DNA of 11,956 bases from Desulfobulbaceae bacterium (GTDB taxonomy: Bacteria; Desulfobacterota; Desulfobulbia; Desulfobulbales; Desulfurivibrionaceae). Below the pieces are notes generated by a model. The model was not told the DNA's origin and ran no database searches. It worked only from the letters and a program-made list of their open reading frames with translations. Positions 5,305 to 11,326 of the stretch are shown here, piece by piece (the stretch's first letter is position 1; each line of letters starts with the position of its first letter). The stretch spans positions 1-11,956 of the forward strand of contig PWOG01000296.1 in assembly GCA_003557565.1 (NCBI GenBank), in the 5' to 3' direction. A program made the translations under genes and the position numbers.

Positions 5305-6412
5305 GGCACAGTGGCTTGAGCAGGCCGCGGATCAGCAGGTCATCGCCGCAGCGCCGGCGGGTGATCTCATGGAGCCGGGGCGCCTGCCCAGGATCCGCAA
5401 GACCCAGAGGGCCCACGGCGGCGAGCCCGTCACCGCCGATGAACATGGGGGCAACAAAGAAGGCCGCCTCGTCGGCCAGATCCTGCCGGAGGAAGGCACC
5501 GTGCACCAGGCCGCCGCCTTCCACCAGCAGCGTGGTGATCCCGGCGGTCCCAAGCTGGTCGAGAACCTCGGCCAGACTCACGGATCCATCGGGCCCCGTG
5601 CCGACCTGACGGATTTCCACCCCGGGCCGCTGCAACCGCCGAATCCGCCCAGGTTCGGCGGCTGGTCCACAGAAAATCCAGGTGGCGGCTGCGGAATCAT
5701 GATTAATAACCCGGGATGCCGGTGGCGTTTGCAGGCTGGTGTCGAGAACCACCCGCACTGGATCACGTCCCCCGCGTCCCGGCAATCGGGTAGTCAGCGA
5801 GGGATCGTCGGCCATCACCGTGCTCACCCCCACCAAAATGGCATCACTTTGGCACCGCAGGCGATGAACCACCAGCCGGGCCTGCTCGCCGGTAATCCAC
5901 TTGCTGCGACCACCCGAGGTGGCAATCCGGCCGTCCAGACTTACGGCGGCCTTGAGCACAACCCAGGGCCGTCCGGTGCTGACCCGCTTAGTAAAAGGGA
6001 GATTAAGGCGCCGGCAGTCGGACTCCAGAACCCCGACCAAAACATCCAAGCCCCGGCCGGCCAGATAAGCCCCTCCCCCGCTGGCCACGGGATGAGGATC
6101 GGGCATTCCGTAAACCACCCGGCGGATACCGGCGGCCACAATGGCTTTGCTGCAGGGAGGGGTACGGCCCTGGTGATTGCAGGGCTCCAGGGTTACATAT
6201 ATGGTGGCGCCGGCGGCCAGTTCCCCAGCCTCGCCCAAGGCGTTAATTTCCGCATGGGGGGCCCCGACCCGGCGATGCCAGCCCCGGCCCACGACCGCGC
6301 CTTCACGGACCACCACCGCACCCACGCAGGGATTGGGCGCGGTCTTGCCCAGGCCCTTACGGGCCAGGGACAGGGCCATTTTCATATATTTAAGATCATC
6401 CACCGAAGCCAT
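5300..6412 (-). CDS. ribD: Bifunctional riboflavin biosynthesis deaminase/reductase RibD
   Basis: Deaminates the pyrimidine product of GTP cyclohydrolase II and then reduces its ribosyl side chain with NADPH. The N-terminal deaminase domain (about 1-145) has APNPCVGAVVV and the zinc site H53-A-E55 with C78 (LEPCNHQGRTPPC) and C87, plus the MPDPHP loop (103-108). The reductase domain (about 148-365) has LKAAVSLDGRIA (153-164), SKWITGEQAR, DAILVGVSTVMADDPSLTTR (190-209) and LLVEGGG (295-301). At 370 residues it has normal full length. The ATG start at 6412 lies 46 bp after nrdR, without a strong Shine-Dalgarno. The stop lies inside repeat copy B, yet the C-terminus (LLIRGLLKPLCR) looks complete rather than truncated. 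Confidence 0.96.
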   Translation of the reverse strand: MASVDDLKYMKMALSLARKGLGKTAPNPCVGAVVVREGAVVGRGWHRRVGAPHAEINALGEAGELAAGATIYVTLEPCNHQGRTPPCSKAIVAAGIRRVVYGMPDPHPVASGGGAYLAGRGLDVLVGVLESDCRRLNLPFTKRVSTGRPWVVLKAAVSLDGRIATSGGRSKWITGEQARLVVHRLRCQSDAILVGVSTVMADDPSLTTRLPGRGGRDPVRVVLDTSLQTPPASRVINHDSAAATWIFCGPAAEPGRIRRLQRPGVEIRQVGTGPDGSVSLAEVLDQLGTAGITTLLVEGGGLVHGAFLRQDLADEAAFFVAPMFIGGDGLAAVGPLGLADPGQAPRLHEITRRRCGDDLLIRGLLKPLCR

Positions 6413-6458
6413 GGATCCGTTTCACCGGGCCTTATTTTGCGGCGTTGCAGCTGTTGGG

Positions 6459-6929
6459 TTACGATTCATGCTCCTGGGGGGTACTCAGCATGCCTTTCAA
6501 TTCGTTCATAAATTCATTGAGATCCTTGAACTGCCGATAAACGGAAGCAAATCGGACATAGGCCACCCCGTCAAGACGGCGCAGCCCCTCCATCACCCGC
6601 TCACCTACCTGACCCACCGGAATTTCCCGTTCACCCAGGTCCTGCAGTTCCCGCTCCAGCTCATCAGCGAAATCTTCAATCTGCTCGATGCTCACCGGCC
6701 TTTTTTCGCAGGCCTTTTTCATTCCCTCCACTACTTTGTGCCGATCAAAAGCCTCGCGCCGGCCATCCTTCTTGATCAACATCGGCATGGTCACTTCCAG
6801 GCGCTCGTAGGTGGTAAAGCGCCGCTGGCAGGATTCACACATCCGCCGCCGCCGGGTGATGGTATAGTCCTTGTTGAGCCTTGAATCCACCACCCGGTTT
6901 TCCAGGTGACCGCAATAGGGACATTTCAT
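6459..6929 (-). CDS. nrdR: Transcriptional repressor NrdR
   Basis: Nucleotide-sensing repressor of ribonucleotide reductase genes. The 156-residue protein has an N-terminal zinc ribbon with C3-C6 (MKCPYCG) and C31-C34 (CESC) and the arginine-rich TRRRRMC and QRRFTTYER segments that contact DNA. The ATP-cone domain (about residues 49-139) follows, with KKDGRREAFDRHKV (53-66) and VAYVRFASVYRQF (122-134). I choose ATG 6929 because NrdR proteins begin MKCP; an upstream in-frame start would add ten unrelated residues. The Shine-Dalgarno is weak. It sits between the dCMP deaminase and ribD, the usual place in Desulfobacterota. No NrdR box was seen in this window, so its targets lie elsewhere. A repeat element (copy D) lies 38 bp upstream. 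Confidence 0.96.
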   Translation of the reverse strand: MKCPYCGHLENRVVDSRLNKDYTITRRRRMCESCQRRFTTYERLEVTMPMLIKKDGRREAFDRHKVVEGMKKACEKRPVSIEQIEDFADELERELQDLGEREIPVGQVGERVMEGLRRLDGVAYVRFASVYRQFKDLNEFMNELKGMLSTPQEHES

Positions 6930-6966
6930 AAGCCAGTCTCGGAACTGAAGGGCAACCAAAATGGGG

Positions 6967-7039
6967 GTAAGCGATCACGGAGCACCGCAACCTGTAGCAC
7001 CCGATGACCGCCTACCGGACAAATCCTGTGATGGGTTAC
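6967..7039. repeat. Intergenic palindromic repeat, copy D (inverted, internally shortened)
   Basis: Read on the minus strand it starts GTAACCCATCACAGGATTTG, continues GGTAGGCGGTCATCGGGTGC and CAGGTTGCGG, and then jumps to TGCTCCGTGATCGCTTAC. The first two parts align with the start of copies B and C, and the last with the end of copy A (GTGATCGCTTAC). About 55 bp of the interior, including both small hairpins, is missing. It is inverted relative to A, B and C. It lies between the dCMP deaminase stop (30 bp away) and the nrdR start (38 bp away). Confidence 0.8.
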
Positions 7040-7068
7040 CCAAAGGGAATTCAGGGTATCACGGGTCA

Positions 7069-7530
7069 TCAGCCCCCCGTGGTCTGGATCAGCGGTACTC
7101 CGGCCTCGGCCAGCATTCCCGCCGCCATGGCATCGGGATAGCCGGACCGGTATAAAATTTTGGTGATGCCGGCGTTGATCAGCATCTTGCTGCAGATTGA
7201 ACAGGGCATGTTGGTACAAAAGAGCATGGATCCCTGGAGGCTGACCCCGTGCAGGGCGGCTTGGATGATGGCATTCTGTTCGGCATGCAGGCCGCGGCAC
7301 AACTCGTGGCGCTCGCCGGAGGGCACCGCCTGTTGGTCGCGGAGGCAGCCCACCTCCAGGCAATGCCTGATCCCGCTGGGCGCCCCGTTATAGCCGGTGG
7401 CGATGATCCGCCGATCCCGCACCAGAATCGCCCCCACCTTGCGCCGCGTACAAGTAGACCGCTGGGCCACCAGGTCGGTAATCGCCATGAAGTATTCTTC
7501 CCAGGAAGGTCTCTCCAGCTCTTTTGCCAT
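7069..7530 (-). CDS. dCMP deaminase family protein (ComEB-like)
   Basis: Zinc-dependent deaminase expected to convert dCMP to dUMP, feeding thymidylate synthesis. The 153-residue protein has the deaminase zinc site H82-A-E84 (LHAEQNAI) and PCSIC with C110 and C113, preceded by GAILVRDRRIIATGYNGAPSG (33-53). The inserted Cys/His-rich segment around HCLEVGC (56-62) is typical of the dCMP deaminase branch, where it can bind a second zinc. It starts 8 bp after the glyA stop, which suggests cotranscription, and precedes nrdR; both neighbours fit nucleotide metabolism. The exact substrate is inferred from family and context; a general cytidine/deoxycytidylate deaminase label is the safe alternative. 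Confidence 0.9.
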   Translation of the reverse strand: MAKELERPSWEEYFMAITDLVAQRSTCTRRKVGAILVRDRRIIATGYNGAPSGIRHCLEVGCLRDQQAVPSGERHELCRGLHAEQNAIIQAALHGVSLQGSMLFCTNMPCSICSKMLINAGITKILYRSGYPDAMAAGMLAEAGVPLIQTTGG

Positions 7531-7538
7531 CGTCGGGG

Positions 7539-8828
7539 TCAGGTCGCTTCAATGCCGGAAGCGACGTCCCGATCGGGGTTGAGGTCGGGATAGATGGGAA
7601 AGCGGTCGCAAAGCCGCGCCACCTCTCCCAGGATCTCCTTTAAGGCCGCATGATCGGGTTGGTCCCCGCCGGCGGCCAGGGCCCGGTCGATCCAGCTGGC
7701 GATCTGCTCCATCTCCGGCTCCTTGAGGCCACGGGTGGTAACCGCCGGGGTACCGATCCTGATCCCGCTGGTGACGAAACGCTTCTGGGTATCAAAGGGA
7801 ATGGCGTTCTTGTTGACCGTGATCCCGGCTTCCTCCAGGACTTTTTCGGCGGCCTTGCCGGTGATGTTTTTCGGGGTCAGGTCAACCAGCAGCAGATGGT
7901 TGTCGGTGCCCCCGGAGACCAGCCGGAAACCGCGGGCCACCAGGGCATTACCCAGAGCCTGGGCATTTTTCACCACCTGGTTCATGTCCTCGCGGAACTT
8001 GGGCTCCATGGCCTCCTTGAAAGCCACCGCCTTGGCGGCGATGATATGAACCAGCGGCCCGCCCTGGATCCCGGGGAAAATCTTGCTGTCCAGCTTCTTT
8101 GCATGTTCGGCGCGGGCCAGGATCAGGCCGCCCCGGGGTCCGCGCAGCGTCTTGTGGGTGGTGGTGGTGACAAAATCGGCATGCGGCACCGGCGACGGAT
8201 GCACCCCGGCTGCCACCAGGCCGGCAATATGGGCCATGTCTACCATGAACAGGGCGCCGACCTCGTCGGCGATCCGGCGAAAGGCGGCAAAATCAATCAC
8301 CCGGGGATAGGCGCTGGCCCCGGCCACAATCATCCGGGGGCGATGTTCCCGGGCCAGGCGGGCCACCTCTTCCATATCGATCCGCTCGGTCTCCCGGGAA
8401 ACCCCGTAGGAAACAAAGTTATAGAGTTGACCGGAAAAGTTGACCGTGCTGCCGTGGCTGAGGTGGCCGCCATGGGCCAGATCCATGCCCAGCACCGTGT
8501 CGCCGGGGGTCAGGCAGGCGAAATATACCGCCATGTTGGCCTGGCTGCCGGAATGGGCCTGGACATTGGCGTACTCGGCCCCGAACAGCTCCCGGGCCCG
8601 GCTCATCGCCAGTTCCTCAACCTGATCGGCATATTCGCAGCCGCCGTAATAACGCCGGCCCGGATAGCCCTCGGCATACTTGTTGGTAAAGATGGAACCC
8701 TGGGCTTCCAGCACCGCCGGGCTGACGATATTCTCCGAGGCAATCATCTCCAGCTGGTTGTACTGCCGGCGCAGCTCACCACGGATGGCACGGTGGATTT
8801 CCGGATCATTGTTGGCTATGTATGACAC
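7539..8828 (-). CDS. glyA: Serine hydroxymethyltransferase
   Basis: PLP enzyme interconverting serine plus tetrahydrofolate with glycine plus 5,10-methylene-tetrahydrofolate, the main source of one-carbon units. The 429-residue protein carries QYNQLEMIASENIVSPAVLE (22-41), TNKYAEGYPGRRYYGG (48-63), HSGSQAN (92-98), VDMAHIAGLVAAG (196-208) and the PLP-lysine motif TTTTHKTLRGPRGG with K226. C-terminal SGIRIGTPAVTTRG completes the family pattern. The start is a GTG at 8828, with AAGG 7 nt upstream; the alignment to family N-termini (short lead before EIHRAI) supports it and I see no better ATG. Full length and intact. The dCMP deaminase follows after 8 bp. A terminator-like hairpin and repeat copy C separate it from rpiB. 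Confidence 0.97.
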   Translation of the reverse strand: MSYIANNDPEIHRAIRGELRRQYNQLEMIASENIVSPAVLEAQGSIFTNKYAEGYPGRRYYGGCEYADQVEELAMSRARELFGAEYANVQAHSGSQANMAVYFACLTPGDTVLGMDLAHGGHLSHGSTVNFSGQLYNFVSYGVSRETERIDMEEVARLAREHRPRMIVAGASAYPRVIDFAAFRRIADEVGALFMVDMAHIAGLVAAGVHPSPVPHADFVTTTTHKTLRGPRGGLILARAEHAKKLDSKIFPGIQGGPLVHIIAAKAVAFKEAMEPKFREDMNQVVKNAQALGNALVARGFRLVSGGTDNHLLLVDLTPKNITGKAAEKVLEEAGITVNKNAIPFDTQKRFVTSGIRIGTPAVTTRGLKEPEMEQIASWIDRALAAGGDQPDHAALKEILGEVARLCDRFPIYPDLNPDRDVASGIEAT

Positions 8829-8843
8829 TTCTATACCTTTTAT

Positions 8844-8872
8844 ATTTTATGGTTCAATCAAAAAACCGGCAA
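8844..8872 (-). promoter_or_regulatory. Candidate sigma70 promoter for glyA
   Basis: Minus-strand TTGCCG (8872-8867) and TAAAAT (8849-8844) are separated by 17 bp, with 4/6 and 5/6 consensus matches. The resulting leader would be only about 10 nt and would barely contain the AAGG Shine-Dalgarno, which weakens the case. Confidence 0.3.
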
Positions 8873-8910
8873 CAAACCGGGCCTAAAAGGTTGACCATTT
8901 GATGGGCGGC

Positions 8911-8933
8911 AAAACAAAAGCGGCAAGGCCGCT
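8911..8933 (-). terminator. Possible intrinsic terminator between rpiB and glyA
   Basis: On the minus strand AGCGGC-CTT-GCCGCT (8933-8919) forms a six-pair stem with a 3-nt loop, followed directly by TTTGTTTT. An outer ATGGGC/GCCCAT pair could extend the structure. It lies about 155 nt past the rpiB stop and 90 nt before the glyA start, so glyA may have its own promoter. The stem is short and the T-run is interrupted. Confidence 0.5.
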
Positions 8934-8950
8934 CCTTGGCCCATTAAAAC

Positions 8951-9084
8951 GCAACCAATAACCGGGTCTGTCCTGTAATCGGTCACGGGGTGCCGCAGGT
9001 TGTGGCCAACCTCGACGGCAAAACGTACATTTATACGGGACCGGCAAAATCGTCGCTTCCAGGTGGTTACACCTGATCAATTAC
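8951..9084. repeat. Intergenic palindromic repeat, copy C (abuts rpiB stop)
   Basis: It aligns with copies A and B: a leading arm GCAACCAATAACCGGGTCTG, then GTAATCGGTCACGGGGTGCC (8974-8993) and GCAGGTTGTGG, GACGGCAAAACGTACAT (9014-9030), TCGTCGCTT and a terminal GATCAATTAC (9075-9084). The core 8974-9084 is 111 bp against 109 bp in copy A. The arms are inverted: GTAATCGGTCA on the left, and GTAATTGATCA read in from the right end. The CGTA-CATTTA-TACG hairpin matches the position of the CGTAC hairpin in A although the bases differ. The element ends one base before the rpiB TAA codon (9088-9086). Confidence 0.85.
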
Positions 9085-9085
9085 C

Positions 9086-9508
9086 TTAAAACATTTTGAT
9101 GCGTCGCAAATGGCGGCCGCCTTCAAACTCGGTGACCATCCAGACCCGGACAATGTCCTCGGCCAGCCCGGGACCTACGGTTCGCCCACCCAGGCACAAT
9201 ACGTTGGCGTCGTTATGCTCCCGGCTCATCCGGGCGGAAAAACTCTCGGTGCAAAGGGCGGCACGAATGGCGGAATTACGGTTGGCGGCCATGGAAATCC
9301 CAATGCCGGTGCCGCATATCAGAACACCCCGCTGACATTCACCGGCGGCAACCGGTTCACAGACGGCGGCGGCAATCTCGGGGTAATCTACAGACTCGCC
9401 GTTCATGGTGCCAAAGTCCACAACTTCGTGGCCCAACTGCCGCAGCAGGTCAACTATCTGCTCCTTGAGGGCAAAACCGCCATGATCACAACCCAGGGCC
9501 ACTTTCAT
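9086..9508 (-). CDS. rpiB: Ribose 5-phosphate isomerase B
   Basis: Interconverts ribose 5-phosphate and ribulose 5-phosphate; the latter is also the substrate of the RibB domain encoded further along. The 140-residue protein begins MKVALGCDHGGF (CDHGG motif, 7-11) and has GVLICGTGIGISMAANR (61-77), where C65 is the expected catalytic base and GTGIG the phosphate/anion loop. His98 in SREHNDANVL (96-104) and the closing FEGGRHLRRI (128-137) are family hallmarks. These residues favour RpiB over the related LacA/LacB. Start ATG 9508 has GTGAGGA upstream and follows a candidate promoter. The stop codon directly abuts repeat copy C. Confidence 0.96.
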   Translation of the reverse strand: MKVALGCDHGGFALKEQIVDLLRQLGHEVVDFGTMNGESVDYPEIAAAVCEPVAAGECQRGVLICGTGIGISMAANRNSAIRAALCTESFSARMSREHNDANVLCLGGRTVGPGLAEDIVRVWMVTEFEGGRHLRRIKMF

Positions 9509-9525
9509 GCTTCTATCCTCACAAC

Positions 9526-9552
9526 ATTATAACAGATCAGCTTGGCCATCAA
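9526..9552 (-). promoter_or_regulatory. Candidate promoter for rpiB
   Basis: A perfect TATAAT (minus strand, 9531-9526) lies 17 nt upstream of the rpiB ATG, with TTGATG (9552-9547) as a possible -35 at a short 15-bp spacing. The leader would be very short (about 10 nt). Confidence 0.35.
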
Positions 9553-9553
9553 T

Positions 9554-9587
9554 TCCATCTTTCCGACCCGTCCATCTTTCCGACCCG
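9554..9587. repeat. 17-bp perfect tandem duplication in the fabF/rpiB gap
   Basis: tccatctttccgacccg occurs twice head to tail at 9554-9570 and 9571-9587 with no mismatch, and a partial cttcccgac follows. It lies upstream of the candidate rpiB promoter. Function is unknown; it may be a simple duplication. Confidence 0.85.
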
Positions 9588-9692
9588 CTTCCCGACAGCC
9601 ACCCAAAGTTTCAAGGGTATCAGGCCAGGGGGTGGGATCTCGGGGGTCATCGCCAAAACCAGATGGCACCAACCAGCGTTGCAGTCATGCTC

Positions 9693-10940
9693 TTAGCGAT
9701 CTTCATACCGTTTCATAATCATTACCGCGTTTGTACCGCCAAAGCCAAAGGAGTTGGACATCGCCGCCTTGATTTCCATGGCCCGCGACTTACCGGGAAC
9801 GTAATCAAGATCACATTCCGGTCCGGGATGTTCAAGATTGATGGTGGGCGGAGCCATCTGGTGGCTGATCGCCAGGGCGGTGATCACCGCCTCAATACCG
9901 CCGGCGCCGCCCAGCAGGTGGCCGGTCATGGACTTGGTGGAACTCACCGCCACTTTGCCGGCATGGTCGCCGAACACCTTTTTAATGGCGCGGGTTTCGA
10001 TCTCGTCGTTAAGCGGCGTCGAGGTCCCGTGGGCGTTGATGTAATCGATCTCCCCCGGGCTGAGCCCGGCGTCGGCCAGAGCGTTTTCCATGCAGAGTAC
10101 GGCCCCGGCCCCGTCCTCGGGGGGAGCGGCGATGTGGTAGGCATCACCGGACATCCCGTAACCGGCCATCTCCGCGTATATTTTCGCTCCCCGGCGCTTG
10201 GCGTGCTCAAGTTCTTCCAGCAGCAGAATACCGCCACCCTCGCCGATAATGAAACCGTCGCGGTCCTTGTCAAAGGGGCGCGACGCCTTTTCCGGCTCGT
10301 CGTTGCGGGTGGAAAGGGCCTTCATGGCATGAAAGCCGCCAAAGGCCATGGGGCAGATCACCCCTTCGCTGCCTCCGGTCAGGGCTGCGTCGCAGTCCCC
10401 GTCAGTGATGGCGCGGAAGGCTTCGCCCACCGCGTGGGTGCCGGCGGCACAGGCCGTGGAAAGGGACAGGTTGGGGCCCTTGGTCCCGAAAAAAATCGAG
10501 ATCTGCCCGGCTCCCATGTTGGGTATCGCCATGGGGATAAAGAAGGGGGTAATGCGCCGTTCACCCTTGCTGTGCAGAACCTGCACATACTTTTCAATAA
10601 CCGGCAGGCCGCCCATGCCGCTGCCGACGATGCTGCCGACCCGGTGGGCGTTGTCCGGTGTAATCTGAAAACCGGAGTCGTCCAGGGCCTCGCGGGCCGC
10701 CGCCAGGGCGTACTGAACGAAGAACTCCAGGTGCCGGGCCGCCTTGGGCTCAAAATAATCGTCGGAGTTGAAATCCTTGACCTCGGCGGCAATCCGTACC
10801 GCCTGGTTTGAGGCATCGTAACGGCTGATTGCCGCCACCCCACTGCGGCCGGCGCAAAGGGCTTCCCAGCTCTTGGCCACGCCGTTTCCCACCGGCGTAA
10901 TCAGGCCGACTCCGGTTACCACGACTCGTCTCTTCACCAT
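9693..10940 (-). CDS. fabF: Beta-ketoacyl-ACP synthase II
   Basis: Condenses malonyl-ACP with acyl-ACP in the elongation cycle of type II fatty-acid synthesis. The 415-residue thiolase-fold protein begins KRRVVVTGVGLITPVGNG and contains the nucleophile C164 (STACAAGTHA), NAHGTSTPLND with His304, and KSMTGHLLGGAGGIE with Lys336 and His341, the complete Cys-His-His/Lys site. GFGGTNA (399-405) near the end is typical. The start at ATG 10940 has GGGAG upstream and lies 18 bp after the acpP stop, so the two are almost certainly cotranscribed. Length is normal and nothing is missing. FabB is the alternative, but fabF next to acpP and the sequence pattern favour FabF. Confidence 0.97.
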   Translation of the reverse strand: MVKRRVVVTGVGLITPVGNGVAKSWEALCAGRSGVAAISRYDASNQAVRIAAEVKDFNSDDYFEPKAARHLEFFVQYALAAAREALDDSGFQITPDNAHRVGSIVGSGMGGLPVIEKYVQVLHSKGERRITPFFIPMAIPNMGAGQISIFFGTKGPNLSLSTACAAGTHAVGEAFRAITDGDCDAALTGGSEGVICPMAFGGFHAMKALSTRNDEPEKASRPFDKDRDGFIIGEGGGILLLEELEHAKRRGAKIYAEMAGYGMSGDAYHIAAPPEDGAGAVLCMENALADAGLSPGEIDYINAHGTSTPLNDEIETRAIKKVFGDHAGKVAVSSTKSMTGHLLGGAGGIEAVITALAISHQMAPPTINLEHPGPECDLDYVPGKSRAMEIKAAMSNSFGFGGTNAVMIMKRYEDR

Positions 10941-10958
10941 GAAACTCCCACCGGTTGA

Positions 10959-11189
10959 TCAGGAAATGTTATTGATATGATCTATGGCGTCCTGCACAGT
11001 GACGATCTTCTCGGCCACCTCATCGGCGATCTCAATATCAAAGGCCTCTTCCATGGCCATGATCAGCTCCACCAGGTCAAGGGAATCAGCCCCGAGATCG
11101 TCGATAAAAGAAGCGCCGGGGACCACCTTATCCTTGTCAACACTCAACTGTTCTGCAATGATATCAATGAGTTTCTCCTCAACCGCCAT
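10959..11189 (-). CDS. acpP: Acyl carrier protein
   Basis: Small acidic carrier whose phosphopantetheine arm holds the growing acyl chain for the fatty-acid enzymes. The 76-residue product has the attachment motif DDLGADSLDLVEL with Ser36, and the acidic recognition helix that follows (VELIMAMEEAFDIEI). The start is ATG 11189, preceded by a strong AAAGGAG Shine-Dalgarno. The reading frame is open 23 codons further upstream, but those codons are AT-rich leader and the Shine-Dalgarno fixes the start. It sits between fabG and fabF as in many bacteria. The 137-bp AT-rich region upstream may hold its own promoter, which would fit the high demand for ACP, although no clear boxes were found. Confidence 0.98.
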   Translation of the reverse strand: MAVEEKLIDIIAEQLSVDKDKVVPGASFIDDLGADSLDLVELIMAMEEAFDIEIADEVAEKIVTVQDAIDHINNIS

Positions 11190-11326
11190 GATTGTTTCTC
11201 CTTTATAAGATTTAATAAAATTAAAAACCGTGGTTAAGAGCATAAGCCCTAACACCAATCACATTCACCCTGCAACAACAAAATACGACAAAAACGCAAA
11301 AAATGACGTCGGCGGGCCCAAGCCCC
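11190..11326 (-). other. AT-rich acpP leader region
   Basis: The 137 bp between the fabG stop and the acpP start are far more AT-rich than the surroundings, with T-runs in the transcribed sense (TTTTTTGCGTTTTT near 11290-11305). Such a composition suits a promoter or UP-element region for a highly expressed gene. I could not assign -35/-10 boxes with confidence. Confidence 0.4.

Noticed and set aside
5369..6511. 380-codon plus-strand open frame opposite ribD
   Set aside because: Antisense shadow; Gly/Pro/His-rich translation without domain features, while ribD is intact.
7650..8825. 391-codon plus-strand open frame opposite glyA
   Set aside because: Antisense shadow of glyA; no motif and atypical composition.
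1560..9084. CRISPR array as an explanation for the repeats
   Set aside because: Copies are kilobases apart, imperfect, over 70 bp long and in both orientations, with no regular spacers.
9507..10811. 434-codon plus-strand open frame opposite fabF
   Set aside because: Antisense shadow of fabF, whose catalytic residues are all present.
11190..11258. N-terminal extension of acpP by 23 residues
   Set aside because: It would translate the AT-rich leader and place the strong AAAGGAG inside the gene; ACP proteins start at MAVEEK-like sequence.
11290..11326. Possible intrinsic terminator after fabG
   Set aside because: GGGC-TTGG-GCCC is followed by T-runs only after about 13 nt, and the stem is just four pairs; too weak to call.
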